A stretch of DNA of 64,000 nt, taken from assembly GCA_902805475.1 (NCBI GenBank), contig CADCSX010000008.1, positions 2,430,444-2,494,443 on the forward strand. Reading direction: 5' to 3'. Position 1 is the stretch's first letter. Every line of letters starts with the position of its first letter. Under the pieces are notes generated by a model. It saw only the letters and a list, made by a program, of their open reading frames with translations, was not told the DNA's origin and did no database searches. The stretch comes from Entonaema liquescens. Taxonomy: Eukaryota; Ascomycota; Sordariomycetes; Xylariales; Xylariaceae. The translations under genes were made by a program, and so were the position numbers. This document shows positions 46,186-58,900 of the stretch, in pieces.

Positions 46186-47382
46186 TCACAACATTTCTTG
46201 TCCCATGCGACACACGAAATAGTCAGGGCCACTCTTCCCTAACCCTCTTCGGACCTGGAGACAATTATCGTGCTTCTTGCAGGCTCTCGTGGGGCTAATC
46301 TCCGCTTCTAGGTCTTTATATCCGGACTGCGCTACGACATTGAAGCAGTACCATCTTCCAGGATCCGCGCAGTACAAGAAATCGACGAGGTTAGCCTTGC
46401 GTCTCTCAGTCGTCAGACCCGAAGCTATCTCGGCGGCCGCCTCAACGCGAGGAAGCGGAGAGCCAGGTTCGATAGCAGGGCGGTATCCCAGCAAGTTGTT
46501 GGCGACTTCGTAAACGTCTTCGGCCCATGCTAGCCTATCTCTTTGTTCTTCGGTCTCTGTTTCCTCAACCGTCTCGCTAACACGTCGCCTCTTTCGCGAC
46601 AGCCTCACCCAATCCGATATTTCCTTCTTATCTTTCTTGAGAGTCTCAATCTCGTCAGCCATCTTCTGGTTGGAGGATAACCACTTCCTCAACCCCTCGT
46701 CTGCGTCTCGCTTGCTGGTTTCTAACTCTTGCGACGTCTCTTTGAGCTTTTCGCGCATATCATTAAGCTGGCGAGACACCTCACCAATAGCTTCGTTCTT
46801 CTTCTCGAGGTCTTTGAGGGCGGATTCTAACCTGCTTCTCAGGTTCTGATTTTCTTCAGCTAACGATGTATTCTCGCTAGTAGACTCAGCAATTTGTTTA
46901 GTCCCCTGGACCAGTTGAGTTTCTAGGGCTGGAATCTCCGAGCGGACGTCTTCTAATTCTCGTGCCAGTCTAGCCTTTTCGTTAGCCGCGTGCCTAGCTT
47001 GTTGGAGGAGCTTCTGCTCTTCCAGAACCCTACCCTTACTCGCCAAGTACTCCAACTTCTCAGCTCTAGCTTGGTTTTTGAGATCCGTTAATTGTTGTAT
47101 TGCTGTATATACCTCTCTCTCGCGAGACTCCACCTCTACAAGTCTAGTCTTTAAGTTATTTTCGGTCTCTCGCATACACGTCTCTCGCTCGGCGAGCTTA
47201 GCCGAATGTTCTTGTATATCTGTCTTCAGAGACGCAGCCAAGTTGACGACTTGTTGTAGATACTGGACGTGGTTTTCGGCACGTTTACGTATCTGGTGCT
47301 CGTCTTCGCCGATGAATACCCACTGTATCCGGGTAAGCAAAGCATCCGCCTGCTCATCTATCTGGACAAATATATCGGACAT
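46186..47382 (-). CDS. Orphan coiled-coil protein with C-terminal Cys/His module (subtelomeric orphan 2)
   Basis: I start the protein at ATG 47382 (MSDIFVQIDEQADALLTRIQ) rather than at the frame's earlier Met at 47571, because the intervening codons come from a GATGAC/GATGAA simple repeat read backwards. The product has 398 residues. Residues ~55-275 are one long coiled coil, rich in Glu, Leu, Lys and Arg with regular heptads. A basic patch (LSRKRRRVSETVEE) looks like a nuclear signal. The last ~125 residues form a compact domain: DRLAWAEDVYEVANNLLGYR, then FLYCADPGRWYCFNVV, and a C-terminal C-x2-H-x2-C element (ACKKHDNCLQVRRG) followed by YFVCR. The pattern C-x7-C ... C-x2-H-x2-C ... C suggests a zinc-binding fold. 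I do not know the family. Single exon, convergent with orphan 1. Confidence 0.72.
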   Translation of the reverse strand: MSDIFVQIDEQADALLTRIQWVFIGEDEHQIRKRAENHVQYLQQVVNLAASLKTDIQEHSAKLAERETCMRETENNLKTRLVEVESREREVYTAIQQLTDLKNQARAEKLEYLASKGRVLEEQKLLQQARHAANEKARLARELEDVRSEIPALETQLVQGTKQIAESTSENTSLAEENQNLRSRLESALKDLEKKNEAIGEVSRQLNDMREKLKETSQELETSKRDADEGLRKWLSSNQKMADEIETLKKDKKEISDWVRLSRKRRRVSETVEETETEEQRDRLAWAEDVYEVANNLLGYRPAIEPGSPLPRVEAAAEIASGLTTERRKANLVDFLYCADPGRWYCFNVVAQSGYKDLEAEISPTRACKKHDNCLQVRRGLGKSGPDYFVCRMGQEML

Positions 47383-48519
47383 TGTGAAGAGATCAGAGAA
47401 GGAGTTATATTCTACTGGCAATTTAAACCTATGAACCCTTGTACGAAGATGAAAGTAACTATGAATATAAAGACGACAATGAATATGACGACGAAGATGA
47501 CGATGAAGGTGACGATGAAGACACAGACGAAAACGAAATTGGCTTGATCGGGTTACGTCTACGGTATACATGCAGGTCCGAGGCTCCTGCCATTACTATT
47601 CCAAAGTATGAAACCAAAATCCTTCAGGGGGGGGGGGAGTCATTTCCGCCGTAGCTTCCTCACTTGAGTCGACGAGGGAAAGTACGAGACGTCATATGCC
47701 AGCATGACATAAGCGATACATGTATTCATCCAGGGACGACATCTCATATGTATGGCGTGGTTGTATGTATTCGTAAGGCAGCCAGACTACATTAGGGTAT
47801 AAGATTGCGGCATGGAACTTTGCTGGGTTCATACGTCTCGCCTAACGGAGTGACCTATAGCCGTTATTTTACTTTAGATGTAGACGTGAGGAGGTTCCAG
47901 GTAGGTTGAGAGCCACCCAGAAGTGTATATGAGGACGTCGAAAATACGAAGAGTACGTTAGATACCTACCTAAACTGTGAGATGTTAACGGAATGTCTTG
48001 GTCCCCGGAGAGTTGATTTCTTGTGCTCTGTAGAGTACCGCATGTAAACAGTCATACCTGACTATCTAGTTCGGATAGTATACGTCGTGCCGATAGGATT
48101 GGCGTTAGGAAACGAGGGTAAAATACGATACGTTGTAGATTTAGTATTTAATTCCCTGACCACCGCAAGAGGTAAACTAATAGAAGACAACTAGTGGCCT
48201 ACACACTTATTCTTAGAGTCCCCGAAACCAATGTCTTAAGCATATGTAGCGCCTTAGACCAAGCTACATATAGTTGTTATTCTAATTACATGTCCCTAGA
48301 ATTAAATCGTACATGTCGTTTACTTGGACCTAAGCATAAAACTTTGTTCTCGCAAGAGTGACGAAAGACGCGTCGCGTACCGCGTTGCTGCAAACACGTT
48401 CCGCGTCAAATAAGAACCGCACCTAATCTAATCGCCAATTGAATGCACCATAAGAACCACCGCACATATTATATTTTGACTGCGCCACTGAATTCACCCA
48501 CCGCTATCTGTCATCCAAC
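47383..48519. other. Intergenic region with simple repeat, no supported gene
   Basis: About 1.1 kb between the divergent orphans 2 and 3, so it should hold both promoters. A GATGAC/GACGAT-type imperfect simple repeat lies at about 47460-47540, and a run of ten G at about 47628-47637. The frame 47439-47654 is just the repeat translated. From 47650 on nothing is recognisable. Confidence 0.5.
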
Positions 48520-50381
48520 ATGAGTTCACGACACACGCCATTGACATCTCGCGCCGTTCTAGGGTCCCGGGAAAACGAGCAACAGGCTCATTATTCTCAG
48601 GGACATGATGTGGAGATGGACGATACGGAGAACAACGATGTAGATAGAGACGAAGTGATGGAAGATGTTGACACTGACGAAGCGAGTGAAACCAAAGAGG
48701 CTAGGGATGACATACCTGATCCGTTTATTACCGATGAAGACGAGGGCGAAGACGAAGAGGAGAATGAGGGTGAAGACGAGGATATGGAAGAAGAAGAAGA
48801 AGAAGACGACGACTTTAGTGATAATTCGCCTCCCTATTCGGATAGCGAGAATCAGGACTTTGGTAAAAGGCGCAAGGGAAAAGGGAAGGCAAAGGACGAT
48901 GATAATCTTCAAGAGATGGCCAGAGTCTACCAGCTCCTCCCCTCTGAACTCGGTACCGTGGCGAGAGACGGGCCGCAAAAGATCAAGAGGATGGCCGACA
49001 ACACGAAAAATTGGATATCCAGGCATAGACCTGTGACCGCCTCAGTTCAAGCCATCCTGGATTCGATCCCAACCGCCGAAGAATACATGGGCGAAGGGAG
49101 CGTGTGGACGCAAGCTCTAGAAGACCGGCTTCAGCAAGATCTCGCTGGCGACCCTTACCTGGCCTACCTGGCGACCAGCACCCTCCCATCGTCGAACGAA
49201 CGGTTCCTCCCTATGTGGAAGAAGATATGCCGCCTAAGAAAGGAGGCCCCCTCACAAATCATCTCTCCCCTCAGATATCTCGAATACGGCGCCACCCCCC
49301 GCTTACAGCTCCGCGACGGCACGACGAAACCGGATCCGGTCTGGTCTTCGGGCTTCTGCGAGCGACTGACGAGGTTAGTCCTCGGCGGGCCTTGGAAGGG
49401 CAACATGGACCTCTTGGCGACGTTTCTGCGCTACGCGTCCGCATGTCGTATAGACGATCGCCGCGCCGTTCCCATCTTCCTAGCCTGCGACAACGACGAC
49501 TCCCTGTTCGTACGGGAGATGAAGATGAAGCTTGGATCCAATCGGAACCCGGGAAAAGCGATCCCCCAAACCCACCAAGAGGCACGCCACATAGTCCGGG
49601 CACAAGGTGTCGAACCGCCTTGGTACTCTCAGATGATGCGGAGCATAGAGAAGCTGGCCTTCCAACCAGCAGCGGAGCCGCCAACAGAGGGCGCGGGTGG
49701 GTTTTCCACGTATTCGATCACGACCGAAGACCTGCGCGTGATCGAGCGCGCCGTTAGCAACTGTACAGATCTCGGTCGGCCCATGTTCCACTCCGTCCGA
49801 GACGCGGCTCGAATAGTCTCCCACGGGAGGAACTACGACCACCCAAAGAATTACGAGCAGGTGAAGACCTTGCAAGAGGCGATCTACATAAACGAGCAAA
49901 GACAATTAGCGAAGAGAAGCATGGAGAGCGCCGTCCCGCAGCTGGAAGAGGAGACGGCAAGCTTCGGAGGTGGCGGCGATGACGACTTTGGTCTCATCGT
50001 ACCCGACTCTCCCGACGTCACTTCCGAACCTCCTCCCGAAGCTACCCATCACCAAGCCCCGAGACGACAGCACCCAAGAAACAGAAACCTACCCCCCCAT
50101 GCCCATACCCAGGCGACCTGGACCTAGAGCACGAAAACGTAGACCCGGCGATTTCTACGTACGACGCCTGGGGTGGGGGAGATATTCAGACACTAGATAT
50201 GAACTACCAGAACGGGTACCAGCCCGCGGAGGTCTTGGAAGCAGATGTTGACCATTCAGAGAGTACCGACGTGAGAGTCGATCTAAACCGAAACATCAGC
50301 AGAGAGTTATTGGATGGGGCAAGGATAACGGCGTTGCTAATGTATGAGCATCTTGAGAGTGATAGCGAACGTGATAGTTAG
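48520..50381 (+). CDS. Orphan protein with acidic leader and Trp-rich core (subtelomeric orphan 3; one apparent 1-base gap)
   Basis: The frame from ATG 48520 stops early at 50127, but adding one C in the run at 50057-50060 joins it to the frame that ends at TAG 50381, giving 620 residues. Residues ~25-115 are highly acidic (Asp/Glu runs around FITDEDEGEDEEENEG), then a basic KRRKGKGKAKDD patch. A folded core from about residue 130 to 470 contains KNWISRHRPVTASVQAILDS, WTQALEDRLQQDLAGDPYLA, FLPMWKKICRLRKEAPSQII, LVLGGPWKGNMDLLATFLRY and EPPWYSQMMRSIEKLAFQPA. The restored C-terminus reads DLDLEHENVDPAISTYDAWG and ends EHLESDSERDS, again acidic. I know no related family. The acidic-plus-basic build suggests a chromatin or nucleic-acid-linked role, which is inference only. 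Confidence 0.7.
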
Positions 50382-52750
50382 ATTAATAATGAACACCCTC
50401 CGCGTAATAACCCCGGCGTCGTCTTTTTTTAAAACGTAGTGCTGTTTAAGCGCGTAGGCAAAGACGCGTAGGTAGCGCCATAAGCACAGCCACTCGTGTG
50501 GTAACAAAACTGCTATCCGGCCGATGAGTCCAAAACCGCTGCCAAGACTGTTTATTCTGTAACTTCGACTATCGTGCTTAGAGTTTATTCTCACACGGGT
50601 TTCTGGACGGCGCCTATTTCGAATCCTACATAAGTAGTAAGTCCGTATGGGGATGGTAGCTTGTGAATATGGGAAAGTAGTTATATGTATTAGAGGTTTC
50701 TTTTGGAACTTTCAACTTGACTACCTATTGCTGGAGACTGTAAGTTCTGTGAAATATTGGATGACTGCTCTTTTTGGTATGCCTGCTGCTGGCGACATAG
50801 CTGCGTATCTCTCGGACGAGTCTTTCGCCTTCGGCGCAACGAGTTTCTTGTGTAGCTCTTAACCTGGAAGTCATTCGATCGTAACGGAGTAGAGCTACTG
50901 GAATGATAGACTAGAGCTAGGTTGGTTCAGACATTGATTTACGAGCATCTATCACTGGTATTGACTTAACTATCTTATAAATTCAACTTGTGTGCACCGG
51001 GCAGGCCATTCCGAGTCTTCGTACAAGTAGTAGAACATGCCAGGGGCCCTCCTGGAAGATTTGTGACTGTCCACATCCCCTACATCCAGATGGGGTGTAG
51101 ACTATACCATGGTCAACCTCTGTCAGAGCGCCAGCTTGCTCAACTTAGTTTGTTTGACATTTAGATATCTACCTCGTATGCTCTGTAACCTACGGATCAT
51201 GTTGGACGCACACAAGAATATTGTTGGACTTTTACAGAATACAAAAATAAATAAAAATTTGTCGGTTGTATGTTCGTCTGGGAATAAGTCCGTATCTTAC
51301 CAATCAACACCACTGGACCCCCAGGTGATCACTATAAGCGTTCTCGAGACCGGAGAAACATATCAGATGCTTTCTGTCTTAGCCCGGGGTCAGCTCTTGG
51401 AACTCTCCAATATCCCTAACAACACGCCACATAGCTTTCCTAAGTCTTACGAACAGCTTAATGTGTTAAACGCTTTCCTTGATGCGATCCTCCCGTCCCA
51501 TAGATTCTTTCGATCCGTCTTATTGGAGTACAGGGCCGTACTGGTAACTTAAGCTACAGCAAACGAGTCTAGCCGGTCGTCTCGCCAGGTCCGACATTTA
51601 ACTACGAGATAACCACTGAAAACTCATAAGATCTAAGCATGCAATGAATCATCAGAGACACTCAAAATATCCGTAGTCTTGCTCCTGTCAAACCATTGTC
51701 AGGACAGACAGAAGAACTCCCATAGCTAGACCAATACCTTGAAAACCTCCTGGAATATCAGGACGTCGTCCTAACTCTTCTCCAAGTATGCTTTGGTCAT
51801 GGGTTGACCGACGCTGAAACCAACAGGCAAGACCTCCCTAATAAATCTGGGAGCTCACCCGAATTATTATGTACCATAACCCAGCTCTTATACGATCCCC
51901 AAGCTGTCAATCTAAACCCAACACCCACTGGGAGCACGGATAAGCTAAATTTAACCCTCCAAACACGCCCCATAACTATCATTCGAATCTCATGTAGAGA
52001 CTCTGCCATGTCCTAAGGGCTAGCTTCACTCATTGAGCCCTAGCAAGTCCTTCGGGTGACTTCATGGACCCCACCCGACTCGGGAGAGCCACTTCCCGAA
52101 CCCTCTAAAGCTTGTACGGTATCTTGGATGTATATCCGGCGAGCCTGGGACCGCTGGTCAAGACCCAGACACCACGAGAGAACCCCGCGGCTATCGCGGC
52201 ACGCCAGGTACTGCAGAGGACGTATCCTGATCCATATTAAGGCCATAGCGAGATGTATTTCACTTCCTAAAACCCACATCAACCGGACTTCCGCTCCCAC
52301 GACTGCGAAACGGCTCAGAAATCCCCCCAAGCGCAATACAACTATCCTGACACCTCGCAAAACACCTACCGGCCCAAAGTTCGCGAGGGTGACCGGGAGG
52401 TATTTCGGCTGATTCCAACTTAGAACACCGCCGAATGATCCGGCGAACACCCGAAACTCCCACGACGTGCTTGAGGGCTCGTCCAAGTCGGTTTAAAACA
52501 GTGCCGGGAACTCTCTAAGCCCGCGTACACGATCGTAGCTGACCGCGTCAACCCGGTGGAATACATTACTAACATTCCCCAAACACCCGCGATACTGTCG
52601 GGGACCCGGTTCACACGGAATGGGACAACCCGCCGAACCTGAAAAAGAGTTGACTAACCAGGAACGAGTTGAGATCTCGAAACAGAAACTGCAAGTTGGG
52701 TGAATAACCTTAACCTTAACCCTGAACGCCCCGAAACGTAGAAGCACGAC
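50382..52750. other. Decayed subtelomeric sequence, no supported gene
   Basis: This 2.4-kb stretch lies between the last gene and the AT-only block. Frames such as 51109-51552 (+) and 50337-50594 (-) lack recognisable content. From about 52040 to 52740 the DNA becomes GC-richer with long stop-poor frames on both strands, which is more likely a property of composition than of genes. It ends with a degenerate telomere-like tract (52706-52723). I found no transposase or reverse-transcriptase motif. Confidence 0.5.
52706..52723 (-). repeat. Degenerate interstitial telomere-like tract
   Basis: AACCTTAACCTTAACCCT reads AGGGTTAAGGTTAAGGTT on the other strand, a diverged telomere repeat pointing away from the nearby chromosome end. 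It sits about 45 bases before repeat copy A. Confidence 0.5.
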
Positions 52751-52768
52751 CCCAACCCAATTTAATTA

Positions 52769-52905
52769 ATAATAAGGCAAAATTAATCTTGGGCAGGATT
52801 GATTTTTTTTTGGTAGGGGGACACGGGCCACAACGCGCAACAAAAGGCAGGATTAATTTTTAGCTTAAAAAAAAAAATCAATCTTACCCCTTATCCATTA
52901 TTAAC
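52769..52905 (+). repeat. Subtelomeric border repeat, copy A
   Basis: Begins aataaggcaaaattaatctt and contains a hairpin made of GATTGATTTTTTTTT near 52799 and AAAAAAAAATCAATC near 52870-52883. The loop between them carries the core GACACGGGCCACAACGCGCA. This is the least mutated of three copies, shortened at its right end. It forms the left border of the AT-only block. Confidence 0.7.
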
Positions 52906-55900
52906 TTTAAATCTTTAAATAACCTTAAGTTCTTAATTAACCCTAAATCATTATTTAATTTTAAACCGGATTTTTAATTAATAATTATTTTAAAAAATAT
53001 AATATTTTTAAAATAATATTTATTAAATAATAAAAAATATATTAAATTAATAATAATTATATAATGTTTTATAAAAATGTTATACACGTAAAAATCGCAT
53101 AAATATTATATGTATTTTTATATAAATTTATTATAACGCAACCGTATTTTTATTTAATATTTACCCCGTTAAAAATTTAAAATTTTTTAATTTATATATT
53201 ATTAATTTTAAATAATTTTATTAATTCTAATTAATTAATTAATGAGTTAATTAATTAATTTGTTAATTAAATAATTAATAAATTATTTAATTAAATAAAA
53301 TCTTATGTTTTTACTTTAAAATGTGCTTATATGACCGTAATTAATTTAACGATTTTTAAAAAATTAAAATTTATAAAAATTCGTAAAATGAAATTAACTA
53401 AAAATTATAAAATTTTATTATTAAATATATATATAAAGTTAAATATTTATTATTTTTAATTAAATATTACTTTAAAATAAAAATTAAGTTTTTTTTTTTA
53501 ATATATTATTTTATAATTACTAACTGCGGGTTATATATATAAGATAATTTATTTAAATATAAAACGTTTTTACGTTTTTTTAATTATTTATTAATTTTAT
53601 TAATGTAATTTATAAGTTAATAATTTATAAAAATTAATAATTTAATTAAAAATATAATATATTAAAAAAATTTATAATTTTATAAATATAATATTTAAAA
53701 ATTTTAAAATTTAATAAATTATATTTAATTATATATTTAATGTAATGAAAAATTTAAAAAATAAATATAATGAAAATTATAAAAAATATATTTATATTTT
53801 ATTATAATGATTTTTTAATAAATGAAAAAAAATTATTTAAATTTTTTAAAAATTTATATAAATTGTTAATTTATAAATTATATTAATGTTAATTATTTTT
53901 AATTATAATTTTAATTATATTTATAATTAAATTATTTTTGACGGATTTTATTTTTTTTATTATTATATAATAAATTTTTTATTAAAAAAATTTATTTTTA
54001 ATATTTTTTTATAAAAATAAAATTAAATATAATTTTATATTAAATAATATATTAAAAATTTCTAAAATTTAATATATTATATTTAATTATTTTAAATTGT
54101 AAATATTTTTAAATAATATTAATATTATATATTTAAATATTAAATTAAATTAAATTAAATTATATAATATTATATATATATTATAATAAATATTTTTTAA
54201 AAATTAATAATAATTATATTATTTATAATATATATAATATTTTATTATATATTAATAAAATATTAATCATTAAAATTAATTTAAAAATTTTTATTTTAAT
54301 TATTTAATGTTTATATATAATTATAATTATAATTATATATATAAAATATTAAAAAATTTAAATTTTTAATTTTTAATTTTTAATAATTATTATATATTAT
54401 TTTATATAATTTATATTTAAATAATTATTAAATATTATAAAAATAATATTTATTATTATATTATTATTATTATTATTATATTATTATTATTATTATTTTT
54501 ATTATATTATATTTATGTATGTAATTTTTTATAATTTAAATATTATTAGTGTTTTTTTTTAATAAATTTTTAAATATTTAAAAATTTTATTATATTTTTA
54601 TCGAAAAAAATTTAATTTGTTTCATTTATTTTTAATTTTTATTATTATTTTTTAATAATATATTATTTAATGGTTATTTTTTATCCGTGTTTAATGGTTT
54701 TTATTATTCCGTATTAATATTTTATTTATTATTTTCTTATAAATTTCTTTATTTTTTCTTTGTTTTTTATATAATATATAATTAATGGTTTTATTAATGG
54801 TATGCGATGATAACGTATTTAATAAGCACGGTTGTTTTTTATATATATTAAAAAAGCATTGTTTTCTTTTTTTATTAAGTATTTTTTCTTAAATATTTAT
54901 TTTAAATATTTATTTTTTTTCTTTATTTTATTATTTTTAATTATATTTTATTATTAATTTATTATTTTAAGTAATAATAATAATAATAATAATAATTTTA
55001 TTTTTTTATAAAGTTATATATTTTTCGAATATTTAAATTATTATTGTTATTTTTATTTTTATATGTTTTATTTTTATTTAATTTATACTCGTTTTAAATA
55101 TAAGTTAAATTTCTTTTTTTATATAAATTGTTTAATAGTATTTTTTAATTAATAAATTTATTGTTATTGCGTTAAAGTAACCGCGGGGTATATTTAAATA
55201 CGTTTTTTTTTTATTTTTTTTAATTTTTAATTTATGTTTATTTAATTAATTTATATTAATTTTTTTTTTAAAAATTTGGTGGTATAGTTAAAAATTTAAA
55301 TGTTTTAATTTGTTTTTTAATTTTTTTTATAACTTTTTTCGATAATGTTTAAAGTTAAGTGTTTTTTAAAATTCGAGTTAAAGTAATTTTTTTACGTTAC
55401 GAAATTTTAGAAAAAACTTGATTGTATTTTATTGCTATTGTAAAATAGCTTATATATGAGTTTATTATAATTAAAAAATAATATATTTTTAAAATTATAT
55501 TTCCCCGCTATTTCGCGAGCCGATAAAAACGCGAATAATATTAAGTTTAATTATAACGTTAGTGAAATGTAATTTTTAAAATGTATTATTGTTCCGATTA
55601 TAATAAAATTTATTTTATTTGTTTGTTTTTTTATTTTTTATGTTAATTTATTTTTTTTAGTTTTTAAATAAATAATAATTACTTTTTTATTTAAAAACTA
55701 TAAATTTTTTTAATAAATTATTATAAAATATATATTTCGTTTTAAGATTTTTATTATATTTATTAAAAAATTAATAAAAAATATGCTTAAGTTATAATAA
55801 ATTTGTATTTTTTCTTTTTTAAGGAAATGTTTTTTTATTTTAAATTATTAAATTTATATAATTTTTAAAAAAAAAAGTTAAATAATATTATTTTTAACGT

Positions 55901-58900
55901 ATTAAATAAATTTAAATTTATTAACGATAATGGTGTTAATAAAAATAATAAATTTTTTAAAGTTAATATTTTTTTTAATAATTTTTTTAAGATTAAATAA
56001 TAAGTTATGTTAACATTAAAAAACTTTTAAATTATTTACTTTTATGGTTTTATTATAATAATCTTATAAATATTTATTTTAATCCGTATTTATTATATTA
56101 TAATTAAATTTTTTTTAAATTTTAATTTTTATATTTTCTTTTTTTTTTATTAAATTTATTATTAAATTATATATAAATAAAATTTTTAATTTTAAAAATT
56201 ATTAAATTATTTATTTTATTTTTTTATTATCTTTTATTATTTTTTTATAATTATATTATAAATTAAATATTTTTAACATTAATTTATTATAAAATTTCTC
56301 CCTTTATATTATAAATTTAAAGTATTTTATTATTATATAATATACCATTTTTTTTTACTTATACCAACATTTTAATATTTTTATTTTTAATATAATTTAT
56401 TTAAATAAAAATATTTTTAAACTTATTTTTTTTATATATATTTAAATTAATATTAATATTTTATATTTTCTTAATAATTTATAAATTTTTTTTAGTTATT
56501 TCTTTTTTAAAAATAATTTCAATATAATTATATTTTAACTATATCCTTAATTTTATTTTATTTTTTACTCTTATAATATTATTTTTTTTAAAAAATGATT
56601 TTTTTTTTAAAACTCCATCCATTTTTTTTTAACTTATAAGTCTTTTTTATTTAATCTTTATATCGAAATAATAATAAAAAAGTCTTTTAATTTACCCTTA
56701 CCTTTCTTTATTAAATAACAACTTTATATTTATAATTTTTAAAATTATTTTTAAATATTTTACTTTATCTTTTCCATAAAATTATTTTTATTATTATCTT
56801 TCCTTTTTAATTTTATTACTCTTCTATTTAAATATAAATTTAATAAAAAACAACTTATTTTATTTTTTATATATTTTATTAACGTTGTTTTATATATTCT
56901 TATCATTTCCTAAAAATACATTAATTAAATTTTCTTTAATTTAATTACGATTTTATATGTTTTACTATCTCTACTCAATATATACCACATTATTATTCCA
57001 TATACTATTACATTTTTTTTAACTTTTATATATATTTCTTTTATTTTTAAAAAGTTACACCCCCATATAAACGTTATTAATTTTAAAAAAACAAATTATT
57101 ACTTCTTTATTTTTACCTTTATTATTTATTAATACTTTATTTATTTTAATTTTTTATCTAATTATATCTTTAAAAACCTTACATTTTTTACTAAATTTAT
57201 TATTATATTTCTTATTTATATTATTATTTCGTTTAATTTATAAGTTCTAATAAAATATATTAATTTATTTTTATAAAAAGGTAAAAAATATCTTATATTA
57301 TTATATTTATTTTACGTATTTAAAATATACAATTTTTAATTTTTCGCAATTATTTTTAATGTTTAATCTTATTGTCATTTAATTAAATATATTAATATTT
57401 ATTAAATTAATTAATAATTTATATATAAAAATATTATACATTAATAAAATTTTTTAAAATATATATTTAATTTTTAAATATTTTAATTTATATTATTATT
57501 TTTTTATTTTTTATTTTATATTTTAAAATAATAATATATAATATATAATATTATCAATCATACACATTTCAACATATAACTATTTTATTATATTATTATT
57601 TATTATATTATTTACTATAATAAATAATATAACATATTTAATAAAATAAATATTTTTTATTTATTATAAAAAAAGATTTATAAATATTTAATATATAATT
57701 TACATTAAAATAAATTTTATTTATTTATTTTTATATCATTTAAAATTTTATCACCATTTATTTAATTAAATTTAATTTAAAATAATATAGGTTTATTTTT
57801 AAAAGATTTTTTTTTTAATAATAAAACATATTAATTTCTATTAATTATCCATAATTTATAATTTTATATTTTTAATTTAAATATTATAAATATTATTAAA
57901 ATAACATACGTTTTATATATTTTTTAAAATAAAATTTTATTAATATTTTTTATTTTAATATATTAAAATTAATATATATTATATTATTTAAATTTTAATT
58001 TTAAATTTAATAATATATCTTAAGAATATTTTTTAATTTTAATTTTCGAAAAAAAATTAAAATTATATGTTTTAAATATTTATAATAACCATAAAATATA
58101 TATTATTTAAGGTTTAAAATTAAATATATATATTAATAAAAAAAATATTATTTTTTTTTTAAAATTACTAATTATATTAAAAATTAAAAGGGTTTTTAAA
58201 ATTTTAAAAGTGATATATTTTATAAATTTTTTAAATTTTAATTTGTTTTAAATTTTTATTTAATTTTTAAATATAAAAATTTATATTATTAAATAAAAAT
58301 ATTAAATGGTATTTAAATAAAACCAATATATAATATATATTAATAACCATATAATAAATTAATATATAAACTTTATTTTAAAAATAAAATTATAATTTAA
58401 TATATTAATAATATTTAATATTTTTATAATAATATAAGATATAAGGTTTTATTATTTTAAATTTAAAATTTAATTAAAAAAAGCGGGCGTTTTTTCGTAA
58501 CGTTTATAAATATTATATATAATGATATAAAATAATTAAATTTTATAATATTAAAGTTGTTAAAAAAATATAATTAATTTATTAAATAATAAATAATATT
58601 TATATTATAATCTTTTAATAAATAAAATATATTATATTAAAATATTATATTAAATATTTTATTTATAATATTTATAAAAACGTTAAAATATATATATTTT
58701 TTATTTTATATTTATTATTAAAGTTTAATTGTTTAAGGCATTTATTAATATTAATGGATTTTATTTAAATTAATTTTTATCTATTTTTTCATATTAATTT
58801 AATTTTAAACTTATCTTTAAAATAAAATGAAATATTAAATATTTTAAATAATATTATTTAAAAATATTAAATATATTTTTAAATTAAATTTAATAACTTT

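Noticed and set aside
47439..47654. Acidic plus-strand frame upstream of orphan 2
   Set aside because: It is a translated GATGAC-type simple repeat with no further coding features.
51109..51552. 147-codon plus-strand frame
   Set aside because: No recognisable motif or codon bias, and it lies in decayed subtelomeric DNA.
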